A DNA stretch of 63,643 nt from Bacteroidales bacterium (GCA_016927695.1 JAFGME010000037.1:1-63643), one strand, 5' to 3'; shown: positions 8,723-17,623, counted from the stretch's first letter. Program-made: numbers and translations. Notes: generated by a model from the letters alone, not told the origin.

Positions 8723-11359
8723 CTAATTATCCCGGAGGCAACGGACACTTGTACCAGTTAGCTTATTGTAGTTGCCCACGCTCATACCGCCGGAGCCAAA
8801 GGACAGGCCACGACCCCAGGAAGTGCCTGAAAAGTACTCTGTAGAAGACCACCAGTAGCCGTAGTAGCCAATTAAGTAGAAGGCGCCACTGTGGTGACGG
8901 TAGCCGCCTGGAAGACCTGAAAATCCGTAATCGTCTGTGCCATAGTTTCCATAATTTGAATCTTCTTCCCATCGCGGGTGCTCGCTTGTATTGCAACCAA
9001 CGCCAAGAGGTGAATTGACCTGTCTGCACGATTTAAGCTTGTTCCCGTTGGGCCAACCTGTTCCGCCAAGATAATCGGTTAATGCTGTCCATTCATTATC
9101 AGCCGGCACATGCCAGCCCGACGGGCAAAGACCGTTGGTGTCGACTGTCGCATACCAGTTGTATAAAGGGCCGTATTTGTCTTTCCAGTTTATATCATTG
9201 TCGTACCAAACGTAAGCTCCGGTAGTCAGGCTTGACCATGCACTTGCATCTGTTACATTGGGAATGGGCGTGCCGTTTTTATAAGTCGTTGTTTTCAGGT
9301 TTTCCTTCAACCAGCATTGTGTGCCGATAAGTACGGTGTTGTATATATTGTCGTCAATATCAGTTATGGTTGGCATGCCGGGGCAGGGCTCGCCTGATGC
9401 GCCGCCGGAGGTTACGGTAATGTAGTTGGTCTTTATTTTCGTGTCGGAACCGTAGGTGTTGGCAACTGTGAGTTGCACGGTGTAGCTGCCTGCATTTTGG
9501 TATGTGTGCGCCGGGTTCTGCTGTGTGCTGGTATCGCCATCGCCAAAGTTCCACTGCCAACTTGTGGCGTTGTTGGTGGACTGGTCGGTGAAGTAAACGG
9601 TAAGGGGTACGGCGCCGGAGGTTGGGGTACCGGAGAAGTTTGATGCAGGGGGACCTTCATCTATGATGCAACGGACACTAAAGCCATTGCGCTTATTGTA
9701 GTTGTACGCACTCACATCACCATCGCACCAGAAGAGGTTTCGGTACCAGGCGCTAATAGACGAGTACTCCGTAGAAGACCACCAGGTGCCGTAGTAGCCA
9801 ATGGTGTCGAAATTGCCATAGTTGTCGCGCTCGCTGCCCGGAAGACCAGAAAATCCGTAATTGTCTGTGCCATAGTTACCATAAAATGGATCTTCTTCCC
9901 ATCGCGGATGCTCGCTTGTATTGCAACCGCCGCCAAGAGGTGAATTGACCTGCCTGCACGATTTAAGCTTGTTCCCATTGGGTTCACCTGTTCCCCCAAT
10001 ATGATCAGTCAGCGCTGTCCATTCATTATGAGTCGGCACATGCCAGCCCGACGGGCAAAGTCCGTTGGGATCGACTGTCGCATACCAGTTGTATAAAGCG
10101 CCGTATTTGTCTTTCCAGATAATATTATTGTCATACCACACATAAGCTCCTGTAGTCAGGTTTGACCAGTTATAACCATTGGTAACGTTCGGTATGGAAG
10201 CGCCGTTTTTATAAGTTGTAGTCTTCAGGTTTTCCTTCATCCAGCATTGAGAGCCTATCAGAACGGTATTGTACACATTGCCGTCAATGTCTGTTACCGG
10301 ATCGCTACAGCTCCACCATTGTATCACAGCCACTGCTGTCGTATCAGTACCGATCAGCCCCCCGGAATCCATCACCTGCATCATTCCAATATAAACGCCA
10401 GGCTGATCGTACTGCCATGTGGCCGTTTTCGTCATACTCCATCCACTCTCCCAGATGCCGTCGCCGTCAAAATCCCACCGTACCCGCAATGCTTCCGGCG
10501 GATCCTCCGGATCGGTGCTCATCGAGCCGTCGAAGCTGAAAATGGTAGTCGTGTTACCTGTCTGGGGCGTTACCGTGAATTCCGCCACAGGAGGTGTGTT
10601 CAGCAGGTTCACCGGAACCTGGCTTGCCAGCCCCGCATTGGGATACCAGATGTCAATCTTGTCGTTGTTGTCCACGTATCCGTTCATCGTAAAGTCTCCT
10701 GCCAGGTAACCCGATAACCCTGCCTGCGGCTTCCAAACCTCCAGCTTATCGGTGTTGTTTACCGTGCAGTCGGCGTTGCCGTCGCCGCCTGCCATGACCC
10801 AGTAACCATTCACCTGTTTGTGCGCCATGGTTCCGCCGTATGCCTTGTCAGGAGCGTCAGTGAAATCGTAGGCGTATATGCCGTTGCTCAGCGTCAGTGG
10901 AAAATTCGACAGTAGGCCCAGATGGTTGCGGTGCCACACGACCACATAGAGATTCTGGGTGATATTGTGTCCGGTGAACTGGGGCGGGCTGACGCCGTCA
11001 AGTCCGGTGATGACGCCATCATAAAAGATGAAACAGGTCATCCGGTCAATCACCGTAGCGGGGGTTGCTGTTTCCGGCCCTCCCGGCGCTTCGCGCAACT
11101 CCACCAACACCCAGTCCACTACCTCGTTGTTCGGTATAGAAACCACCTGATCCGGGCCGTTGTGATACCAGGGCGCCTGGTTGTAAGGATGGTTCAAAGG
11201 CAGGTAACCATTGTTGTTCAGGAAGGTGTTCATATCATCACCAGTGAAAGGGCCTTCGAGATAGACCTTCAGGTCGAGGGTGATCTGGGCTGCAGCATGG
11301 AAGGGCAGCCATCCATTCATGCAAATAATGGCAAACGTAATGTAAATGAGCTTTTTCAT
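8723..11359 (-). CDS. Secreted protein with N-terminal LEGP module, two PKD domains and two FISUMP domains
   Basis: The 878-residue product has a signal peptide (to HAAAQ, residue 25), then the LEGP module (about 26-250) with two dockerin-like calcium loops. A PKD domain follows (about 255-345, RWDFDGDG, then a YDQPGVY strand), then a FISUMP domain (about 347-565), a second PKD (about 567-655, WQWNFGDGDTS) and a second FISUMP (about 656-878). Each FISUMP shows DIDxNxYNTVLIGxQCW, ENLKTTTYKNG, YNWYATVDxNGLCPSGWHVP and WWSSTEY...SVRC. The two FISUMP copies are nearly identical until their last 35 codons, where they diverge sharply. There is no T9SS tail. It is likely a cell-surface or secreted binding protein; the ligand is unknown. 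Decayed mobile-element genes lie on both sides. Confidence 0.85.
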   Translation of the reverse strand: MKKLIYITFAIICMNGWLPFHAAAQITLDLKVYLEGPFTGDDMNTFLNNNGYLPLNHPYNQAPWYHNGPDQVVSIPNNEVVDWVLVELREAPGGPETATPATVIDRMTCFIFYDGVITGLDGVSPPQFTGHNITQNLYVVVWHRNHLGLLSNFPLTLSNGIYAYDFTDAPDKAYGGTMAHKQVNGYWVMAGGDGNADCTVNNTDKLEVWKPQAGLSGYLAGDFTMNGYVDNNDKIDIWYPNAGLASQVPVNLLNTPPVAEFTVTPQTGNTTTIFSFDGSMSTDPEDPPEALRVRWDFDGDGIWESGWSMTKTATWQYDQPGVYIGMMQVMDSGGLIGTDTTAVAVIQWWSCSDPVTDIDGNVYNTVLIGSQCWMKENLKTTTYKNGASIPNVTNGYNWSNLTTGAYVWYDNNIIWKDKYGALYNWYATVDPNGLCPSGWHVPTHNEWTALTDHIGGTGEPNGNKLKSCRQVNSPLGGGCNTSEHPRWEEDPFYGNYGTDNYGFSGLPGSERDNYGNFDTIGYYGTWWSSTEYSSISAWYRNLFWCDGDVSAYNYNKRNGFSVRCIIDEGPPASNFSGTPTSGAVPLTVYFTDQSTNNATSWQWNFGDGDTSTQQNPAHTYQNAGSYTVQLTVANTYGSDTKIKTNYITVTSGGASGEPCPGMPTITDIDDNIYNTVLIGTQCWLKENLKTTTYKNGTPIPNVTDASAWSSLTTGAYVWYDNDINWKDKYGPLYNWYATVDTNGLCPSGWHVPADNEWTALTDYLGGTGWPNGNKLKSCRQVNSPLGVGCNTSEHPRWEEDSNYGNYGTDDYGFSGLPGGYRHHSGAFYLIGYYGYWWSSTEYFSGTSWGRGLSFGSGGMSVGNYNKLTGTSVRCLRDN
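10612..11284 (-). other. LEGP module, copy B (N-terminal position)
   Basis: The module directly follows the signal peptide: LKVYLEGPF, VDWVLVELRE, WHRNHLGLLSNFP, GGDGNADCTVNNTDKLEVW, GDFTMNGYVDNNDKIDIW and GLASQVP. In the first loop a Cys replaces the usual Gly (DCT instead of DGx). Confidence 0.8.
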
Positions 11360-11386
11360 AATATCGTTGTTTATGTGATTGGTTTA

Positions 11387-11947
11387 TCATTTCAAACATT
11401 CAGCGCATTGTTGGCCAGGCGCCCGACCTTTAAATAAAGCAATAATTCGTTTCATGAGGTTATTCGGATGTCCATACGTTTTCAGCCTGTACTTATTCCG
11501 GAGCCATCGGGCAATTCTCTTGTTCAGAGACCTGAACAGCGGGTGCAATTCAGATATCCGGAACTTCCCGTAAAAGTTGATCCATTCACGGATTTCAGGA
11601 GCTTTAGCAGCAGCTGAAAAATGGATGTTTTTATCAACCCATTTGTGTATAGCTGAGTTACTAATCTCCCAGATTATCCGTTTCTGGCTTTTCATACTGG
11701 TGGATGGCCTAAAACCCCAGAAAAGTTGCCCATCTGTCCGTGAACATTTCCTGGGTTTGAACGTAAACAAAAAAAATCAAACGACACCGGAACATTCTTG
11801 TTTTCCTTGTGAAACCGGGCTGTTCTATAACAGTATACGATTGTTGCCTTCTGTTCATTTTTCTCCAAAGCAGACTGTTTGAACCTCTCCCTGACTTTAT
11901 CAAGGATGAACTCTGATATTTCTATGCTGCGAATGTGTATGATGATA
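11387..11947 (-). pseudogene. C-terminal fragment of a group II intron reverse transcriptase/maturase
   Basis: Starting right after where a YADD box should be, the minus strand reads IIIHIRSIEISEFILDKVRERF, then IVYCYRTARFHKENKNVPVSFDF. A one-base frameshift follows, then TFKPRKC, and then the maturase-specific (GIIM/X) domain EWINFYGKFRISELHPLFRSLN and a basic tail to the stop at 11387. Intact proteins read VSFDFLGYTFRPR here, so the frameshift falls at FDF(F/L). The N-terminal two thirds is missing. The fragment begins immediately downstream (minus strand) of the stop codon of the broken beta-helix gene, a very sharp junction. The next gene on this strand starts 27 bases after its stop. Confidence 0.8.
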
Positions 11948-12829
11948 TTAGTTTATTTTTATCAACTTCCCTGTTCCTATCTTTTTTCCAGCACGCATTT
12001 CAAAATAATATGGCCCTGTTTCTAACCTTTCCGCCTTCCATTCAATTTTATGCTTTCCTTTGGTTTGATTTTCATGTACCATAACTTCAATCACCCTGCC
12101 ATTTTTGTCAAATATTGCTAAAGTTGTTTTAGATTGATCTTAAAGCATATAATCAAAATTAATAAATATTTTAAATGGATTTGGAATTACATAAACATTT
12201 AGTCTTAAATTATTTTGCCTTATTTCATTAATATCACCGGGAAAAGAACCAAATTCGTATGCACCCATATCAACAATGGGCCCGCCCGTTCCATCACCAT
12301 CCCATATTCTGTAATTTCCTATAATATCCTGAAGGGGTAATGAAAGCCCTTTTGTATCAGCTTTGCCTGCATCAATACAAGGTGATTCAGATGTTAATAA
12401 ATATGGATAATCTCCACTGTTTAAAAAATGGGCTTGAAGATCGACAGCTAATGCCACCTCCATAGACTGCATGTCCGTTTCTAATGGTAAATCCACATAA
12501 AACAGATGATTGATCTTCACCTGAATTAAAAGCAACCACACTTTTTTTTATCGGAAGGTGAATATACTCCAACAATCATGGTTTGTTAAATATATGCAGT
12601 ATACAGTGTTATTAGAAATTCTGAAGCAACCGTAATATTTTTACCACCAAAATTAATGTTTTCGTTATAGGTCCCTGGTTCAACTAAAACAGTATCCCCA
12701 TTAAATGCCACATTAATACCTTGCTGGATTGTAGGATAATCGGCAGGTATATGTATCACCTGTGCTTTGATCGATGAGATGAATATTAAAGCGCTGAAAG
12801 AAAGTTGAATTTTTTTTATCTGTTTACAT
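11948..12829 (-). pseudogene. Broken secreted beta-helix protein with T9SS sorting tail
   Basis: The minus strand carries the pieces of one gene in shifting frames. An ATG at 12829 is followed by one extra T that moves the frame. Reading past it gives KQIKKIQLSFSALIFISS (signal peptide), IHIPADYPTIQQGIN and VLVEPGTYNENINF. A later piece reads SVLCGFTIRNGHAVYGGGI (12387-12575), and another frame gives SPCIDAGKADTKG and DMGAYEFGS (12140-12541). After an in-frame TAA comes a T9SS type A tail (IFDKNGRVIEVMVHENQ, then GPYYFEMRAGKKIGTGKLI) ending at 11948. This is a right-handed parallel beta-helix family with most central coils deleted. At least two frame changes and one nonsense codon make it non-functional. 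Confidence 0.8.
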
Positions 12830-12874
12830 TATAACAAGTTGCAACTGATCAGTTTCTAAATTAAATAAAAATTC

Positions 12875-13223
12875 TCAGTCTTTCAGGCAGCGAAGACTAA
12901 AGCCATAAGTCTTCATATTGAATGAGGCAGAACACTGATCATAAAAAATGCTAAGATTATTCCCATAGTAACTTGAATTCTGGGCGCTGCTCCAGTAAAA
13001 ACCTGAAACACCCCTGTTTTTTATTAAACTGCCAGTACCAGCCGGCAGAGGTTTCCCGATTGTCAGTTGCAGAAGTTGCAGGATTATATGAACCCAAATT
13101 CTGGACGATCCAGCATTTATTACTTCCACTTAAATTGGTTTCAACAGTTGTATAATGAACTGTTTTATTCACCGGGGCAACATCACTGGCAAAATGTTCC
13201 ACAGTTAGAAGCTGGCCGCAGCT
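12875..13223 (-). pseudogene. Decayed sixth FISUMP unit downstream of the 1403-residue gene
   Basis: Directly after the TGA at 13224-13226 the same frame continues SCGQLLTVEHFASDVAPVNK, NLSGSNKCWIVQNLG and TSAGWYWQFNKKQG, clearly another copy of the preceding repeats. In the other units the SCG is preceded in two cases by Trp (TGG), so the TGA looks like a TGG-to-TGA nonsense mutation. After KKQG about 90 residues are deleted and the frame shifts. The end reappears as SGFYWSSAQNSSYYGNN and YGFSLRCLKD-stop at 12875. The unit is not translated with the main protein. Confidence 0.8.
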
Positions 13224-16200
13224 TCAGGGGGCCGTTGGTTCATACACACAGCGGACAGAAGTTCCCCATGCTTTCTCGCCAAAGTACAAACTGCTAAAAT
13301 CACCTGATAAGAATAAATGCCAGGCCTTATTACTGTCTTCCTGTGTACTGCTCCAGTAAGCTCCCTGGGATCCCCTGTATAAAAGCTGTCCGTTGCTGAT
13401 GTGCAGATAACCTGCTGAATGGAGCGTGAGCTCACTGGAGTACGCCTGAAAATGATTGTTCCATCCACCGTTAATATCAGCGTTAGTCCATTCAGTCTGG
13501 GTTGGGATCCTCCATCCGGAACCTAAAAGCGCTTTGCAGGGATCAGTGCCCGGCTGCCAGTTTGAATTTTCATTTATTGACATGATCCAGGGAGTATTCG
13601 GAGTGCGGATTGTACCATCATGCTTGTATCCCTGCCTGCGGTTAAACTGCCAGTACCAGCCGGCTGAAGCTTCAGAGTCATCTGTTGCAGAATTGGCCTG
13701 ATGATCGGCGCCAAGGTTTTGTGTGATCCAGCACAAGTCACTTCCGGTCAGGTTGGTCACCACTGTTCCGTAATTAATGGTTTTGTCAACTGGCGCCACA
13801 TCTCCTGCCGTATGAACCACCTGTAAGTCATTGCCGCAGCTCCACGACGCCTCAATGAGACAGCGAATACTGTAACCAAGGGATGTTGCTTGTTGCTGCA
13901 TTGTGCTGCTGTTATCGCTGAGATACAGTGCCCAGCTTGGCAAACCTGTCGAAGTGCTGCTCCAGTAATGACCGTTCGAACCCCTGGCCAGCAAAGTACC
14001 GGCGCTGCCCTGTATGTAACCTGCCGCATGAAGTTTCAGAACGCTGGAGTACGAATCATCGTAGTTGTTCCATCCCCCGTTGAGGTCAGCATTGCTCCAC
14101 TCCGTGCCTGTCGGTATTCTCCAACCTTCGCCGAAGAGTTTTGTACAGGGATCGTTTGCGGATTGCCAGTCAGTATAGTTGCTGCCCACAGGGTTCCAGT
14201 TACCGGGGATAAGGGTCGTACCATCATGTTTATAACCCTGTATTTTACCGAACTGCCAGTACCAGCCGGCTGAAGCTTCCGTTGCATCGGTGGCAGAAGC
14301 AGCCTGATGGTCGGCTCCCAGGTTTTGGGTGATCCAGCATTTGTTGCTTCCTGAAAGGTTTGTTTCCACTGTGCCATAAGTTACGGTCTTATTAACAGGT
14401 GAAACCTCTCCCGCGTAATGGACCACCTGGAAACTATCTCCGCAACTTACCGAAGTTGGAATATCCCTGACACACCTGACAGAATTGCCGTTTGCCTTTT
14501 CAATGTATGTCATCCCGCAGGCATAATTGTACATATGCAAGATTGAACCTAAACCTTCCAGAAGAGTGTTCGAATTGTCTGTCCAATAATAACCAATTGA
14601 TCCTCTGTCCATTAACCCGCCATTCCACATCCAAAGCTGCCCCGCGGCATGAAGTTTTAATGCGCTGGTGAAAGCCTGGCTATAATTGTTCCAACCGCCA
14701 TTTAAATCAGCGTTGTACCATTCTGAATAGGTGGGCATTCTCCATCCGGAACCGAGAAGTAATGCACATGGGTCATGGGAAGGCCACCAGTTTGCGTTTT
14801 CAATGATAGATGTAATCCAGATAGTGTTAGGGGTCCGGGTTAGCCCGTCATGCATGTAACCCTGTTTTCGGTTGAACTGCCAGTACCAGCCTGCCGATGC
14901 TTCAGTGTCATCTGTGGCAGAGGTGGCTTGTTGATCTGATCCCAGGTTCTGGGTTATCCAGCATCTGTTGGTTCCGGCCAGGTTGGTTGGTGAGGTCTGA
15001 TAATTTACGAGCTTGCTTACAGGGGCGACATCCCCTGCCGTGTGAACCACCTGAAGTTCATCGCCGCATTTCCAGGTTTCCGGGTTATCACGAACACAAC
15101 GAACCGAATAACCGTAATTTTTATTGCGGGCGTCGCGGGCAGCCTGGGCCAGGCTGAATCCCAGCGTCCTGTAAACTGCGCTGTCACCACTTTCCGTGGA
15201 TGACCACCAATAGCCGTTGCTTGCCATATAATTGAATGAACCGGAAAGGTAGTTTCTGCCACCGCCAGGCAGGGCTGTGAACCCGACAAGATCCGAAGAG
15301 CCCGCATTCGGATTTGTCCAATGCGTGAAACCGGTTTCCTTGAGCTTTCCACCGCCATCCACCCCGCGCCAGCCTGTGATGTCACAAGCTATTGTATTGT
15401 CAACAAACTGTTCGAGCATGCACCATTCGGCATCTGTTGGCACATGCCATCCGCCGTTTGGCGGACAAATACCCTGAACTCCCTGTGTGATAACATAATT
15501 CATGATTTCATTCCACTGGTAAAGACCACCGTAAACATCACAGTTTGCATCACTGTTGTTATAGCAATATTTCTCGATAATTCCATTGTCAGCTTGCTGC
15601 TGAACACCGTTAATCCTGGCACCAATGTTTAAATTCGCCGCCATCCAGCACTGTGTGCCGATTACGGTGGTATTATACACCTTTCCGTCTCTTGGATCTA
15701 CTATTGTATCCCCGCAAGACCATACATAATCCTTTGTTATGAAATCCCACACCGGCCCTGCCGTTGAATCCCCGTACACATCGTAAGCCACTACTTTCCA
15801 GGAATAAGCGGTTGAATAATTCAGGGTTCCCGGATAATAAAATGTGTCGGGGTGGTTGGCAATCATAAGCTGCGGATTGCCTGAATCCCCAAAATATATT
15901 GAGTAGTGAAGCGCATCACCGTTCGGATCGGAACAGGTCCAGGACAATGTAGGGTCTATTCCGATAGCTGTTGACCCGTTAAAAGGAACCGGGTTTTCCG
16001 GTGATGAAGGTGGCAGGTTGTTGAGCGGTTCATTTGCAATACAGCGAACCGAGTAACCATAAGCTTTATTCCTGTTATCGCGGCACGACTGGATCAGGAT
16101 ATTGCCCAATGTCCGGTACACAGCATTTCCGCCCGTTTCGGTGGAGCACCACCAGTAGCCGTTGGTGGACATATAATTGAACGAACCGTTGGAATAATTG

Positions 16201-17435
16201 CGGTCACCTCCCGGAAGAGCTGTAAATCCGCTTAAATTGGTGGCGCCTGTGTTTGGAGAGGCCCAGTGGATTGTACCTGTTTCCTTCATATTACCTCCTG
16301 CATCAAGTCCCCGCCATCCTGTCTGATCCCAAACCGGATCAGGATATCCGTACTGACTGTCCGCTTCACCTTCCAACTCTTTCCATTCCTCATCCGTCGG
16401 CACATGCCATCCGCTGTTTGGCAGACAAATCCCCTGCGCACCGGGCGCGCTTACATACTGCATCATTTCGTTCCACTGGTATAGGCCGCCATAGATATCA
16501 CAATTGGCTTCGCTGTTGTTGTAGCAATACTTTTCGATGGTTCCGTTGTCTGATTGGGGCTGAACACCGTCAATCCTGGTTCCCGCGTTCAGGTTTTCGC
16601 CCATCCAGCATCGGTTGCCGATTTCAACGGTGGTATAGATATGCCCGTCGCGAACGTCAGCAATATCTTTTCCGCAAACCCAGACGCCGGGCAGTTGGGC
16701 GCTCCTGCCGCTATTCACCAGCCAGTGATCGATCTTATCCACATTGTCAACCTGACCATTCATGGTGAAATCCCCCGCAAAATAACCTGAAAAACCCGCC
16801 TGTTGCTTCCAGACATCATTTTTATCCCCGTTGTTCACCTGGCCGTCGCCATTGCCATCCCCGGAAACCATGCCCCAGATTCCGGGCACAAGTTCTTTAT
16901 GGGCAGTGGCGCCTCCAAAAGCCTGTAAAACCCCTGCAGTAAAATTATAACCGTACTGTCCGCCAGTGCCGGTCAACTCCACAGCAGACATTACTGCCAG
17001 ATGGTTCCGGTGATAAACCACAACAAACAGTTTCTGTGAAATGGTAAGACCAAATTGCATCGGAGAAATGCCGTCGATTCCGGTTATGGTTCCGTTTTTC
17101 AGCACGAAGCCTGCCTGACGACCCACAACACTTTCAACATAAGCAGTGGAGGCATCCCCCGCCGTTTCACGGAGTTCAACTAAAATCCAGTCAACGACCT
17201 CGCTGTTTGGTATGGCAATGATGCTTTCAGGGCCGGAATAATTCCATGGGGCTGCATTGTAAGGCTGGGTAAGAGGGATTAAGCCGAAGCTATTCAGTGA
17301 AGTTTCCATCTCTGCGCCCCCGAAAGGTCCCTCTAAAATTACCTTCAGGTCAACGCTTATCTGGGCAAAGGGTTGCAGCGTCAATAAAAGCGCTGTGATC
17401 AACAAGAAAAATCTTTTCGATGGTATTGCTTTCAT
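13224..17435 (-). CDS. Large secreted protein: N-terminal LEGP module plus five FISUMP domains
   Basis: The 1403-residue product has a signal peptide (MKAIPSKRFF...QPFAQ, 25 residues) and a LEGP module (about 26-248). FISUMP unit 1 spans about 249-455, an Ig/FnIII-like domain about 456-570 (SSPENPVPFNGSTAIGIDP, YSWKVVAYD), unit 2 about 571-786, and units 3, 4 and 5 start near 787, 993 and 1194. Units 1-2 are of the GGLYQWNEMM type. Units 3-5 are a variant with GDVAPV, CWITQNLG and SAGWYWQFNRKQGY. Each unit begins near a conserved (W/V)xCG and ends near SVRC. The original protein was one unit longer (see 12875-13223). No T9SS tail is present; it may have been lost with the truncation. Function is unknown; FISUMP proteins are generally surface-exposed. 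Confidence 0.85.
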   Translation of the reverse strand: MKAIPSKRFFLLITALLLTLQPFAQISVDLKVILEGPFGGAEMETSLNSFGLIPLTQPYNAAPWNYSGPESIIAIPNSEVVDWILVELRETAGDASTAYVESVVGRQAGFVLKNGTITGIDGISPMQFGLTISQKLFVVVYHRNHLAVMSAVELTGTGGQYGYNFTAGVLQAFGGATAHKELVPGIWGMVSGDGNGDGQVNNGDKNDVWKQQAGFSGYFAGDFTMNGQVDNVDKIDHWLVNSGRSAQLPGVWVCGKDIADVRDGHIYTTVEIGNRCWMGENLNAGTRIDGVQPQSDNGTIEKYCYNNSEANCDIYGGLYQWNEMMQYVSAPGAQGICLPNSGWHVPTDEEWKELEGEADSQYGYPDPVWDQTGWRGLDAGGNMKETGTIHWASPNTGATNLSGFTALPGGDRNYSNGSFNYMSTNGYWWCSTETGGNAVYRTLGNILIQSCRDNRNKAYGYSVRCIANEPLNNLPPSSPENPVPFNGSTAIGIDPTLSWTCSDPNGDALHYSIYFGDSGNPQLMIANHPDTFYYPGTLNYSTAYSWKVVAYDVYGDSTAGPVWDFITKDYVWSCGDTIVDPRDGKVYNTTVIGTQCWMAANLNIGARINGVQQQADNGIIEKYCYNNSDANCDVYGGLYQWNEIMNYVITQGVQGICPPNGGWHVPTDAEWCMLEQFVDNTIACDITGWRGVDGGGKLKETGFTHWTNPNAGSSDLVGFTALPGGGRNYLSGSFNYMASNGYWWSSTESGDSAVYRTLGFSLAQAARDARNKNYGYSVRCVRDNPETWKCGDELQVVHTAGDVAPVSKLVNYQTSPTNLAGTNRCWITQNLGSDQQATSATDDTEASAGWYWQFNRKQGYMHDGLTRTPNTIWITSIIENANWWPSHDPCALLLGSGWRMPTYSEWYNADLNGGWNNYSQAFTSALKLHAAGQLWMWNGGLMDRGSIGYYWTDNSNTLLEGLGSILHMYNYACGMTYIEKANGNSVRCVRDIPTSVSCGDSFQVVHYAGEVSPVNKTVTYGTVETNLSGSNKCWITQNLGADHQAASATDATEASAGWYWQFGKIQGYKHDGTTLIPGNWNPVGSNYTDWQSANDPCTKLFGEGWRIPTGTEWSNADLNGGWNNYDDSYSSVLKLHAAGYIQGSAGTLLARGSNGHYWSSTSTGLPSWALYLSDNSSTMQQQATSLGYSIRCLIEASWSCGNDLQVVHTAGDVAPVDKTINYGTVVTNLTGSDLCWITQNLGADHQANSATDDSEASAGWYWQFNRRQGYKHDGTIRTPNTPWIMSINENSNWQPGTDPCKALLGSGWRIPTQTEWTNADINGGWNNHFQAYSSELTLHSAGYLHISNGQLLYRGSQGAYWSSTQEDSNKAWHLFLSGDFSSLYFGEKAWGTSVRCVYEPTAP
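13230..16690 (-). repeat. Five FISUMP repeats of about 200-215 codons
   Basis: Repeat starts are near 16687, 15722, 15075, 14455 and 13852. The middle of units 3-5 is nearly invariant (GWYWQFNRKQGY and W-rich flanks). The last 35-40 codons before SVRC/SIRC differ strongly between units. Confidence 0.75.
16687..17360 (-). other. LEGP module, copy C (N-terminal position)
   Basis: Key segments are LKVILEGPFGG, PWNYSGPESI, VDWILVELRE, YHRNHLAVMSA, SGDGNGDGQVNNGDKNDVW, GDFTMNGQVDNVDKIDHW and GRSAQLPG. This copy has two complete calcium-loop consensus repeats. Confidence 0.8.
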
Positions 17436-17457
17436 TATTGGTGGATTTATAACAAAG

Positions 17458-17486
17458 CAAATATAAAGAAATATTCAAAAGGCAAA
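17458..17486 (-). promoter_or_regulatory. Candidate promoter of the 1403-residue FISUMP gene
   Basis: The minus strand reads TTTG (17486-17483), a 17-base spacer, then TATATTTG (17465-17458). This is one of the few places in the window with both elements. The predicted start is near 17451, leaving a short leader before the ATG at 17435. Confidence 0.5.
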
Positions 17487-17623
17487 AAAATGAAGGTCGG
17501 TTTGCCGGAATATTTCTTATGAAAGCATTGAGAGAATCGCCGCCCCTCAACGGGATGCTTTCTGAAAAAGCGGATAAAACATTCTCCGGTCCCTGAAATT
17601 GCGGCACCGGTGGCTAAGGCTGA

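Noticed and set aside
8746..11947. A diversity-generating retroelement built from the nearby RT fragments
   Set aside because: The RT pieces carry group II intron signatures (ERWLKAPV and the maturase domain) and are dead, and no template repeat is visible. The variation in FISUMP C-termini also changes third codon bases, so adenine-directed mutagenesis is not shown.
13890..14273. Frames antisense to the FISUMP repeats
   Set aside because: They arise from biased codon use of the repeat genes and repeat with them.
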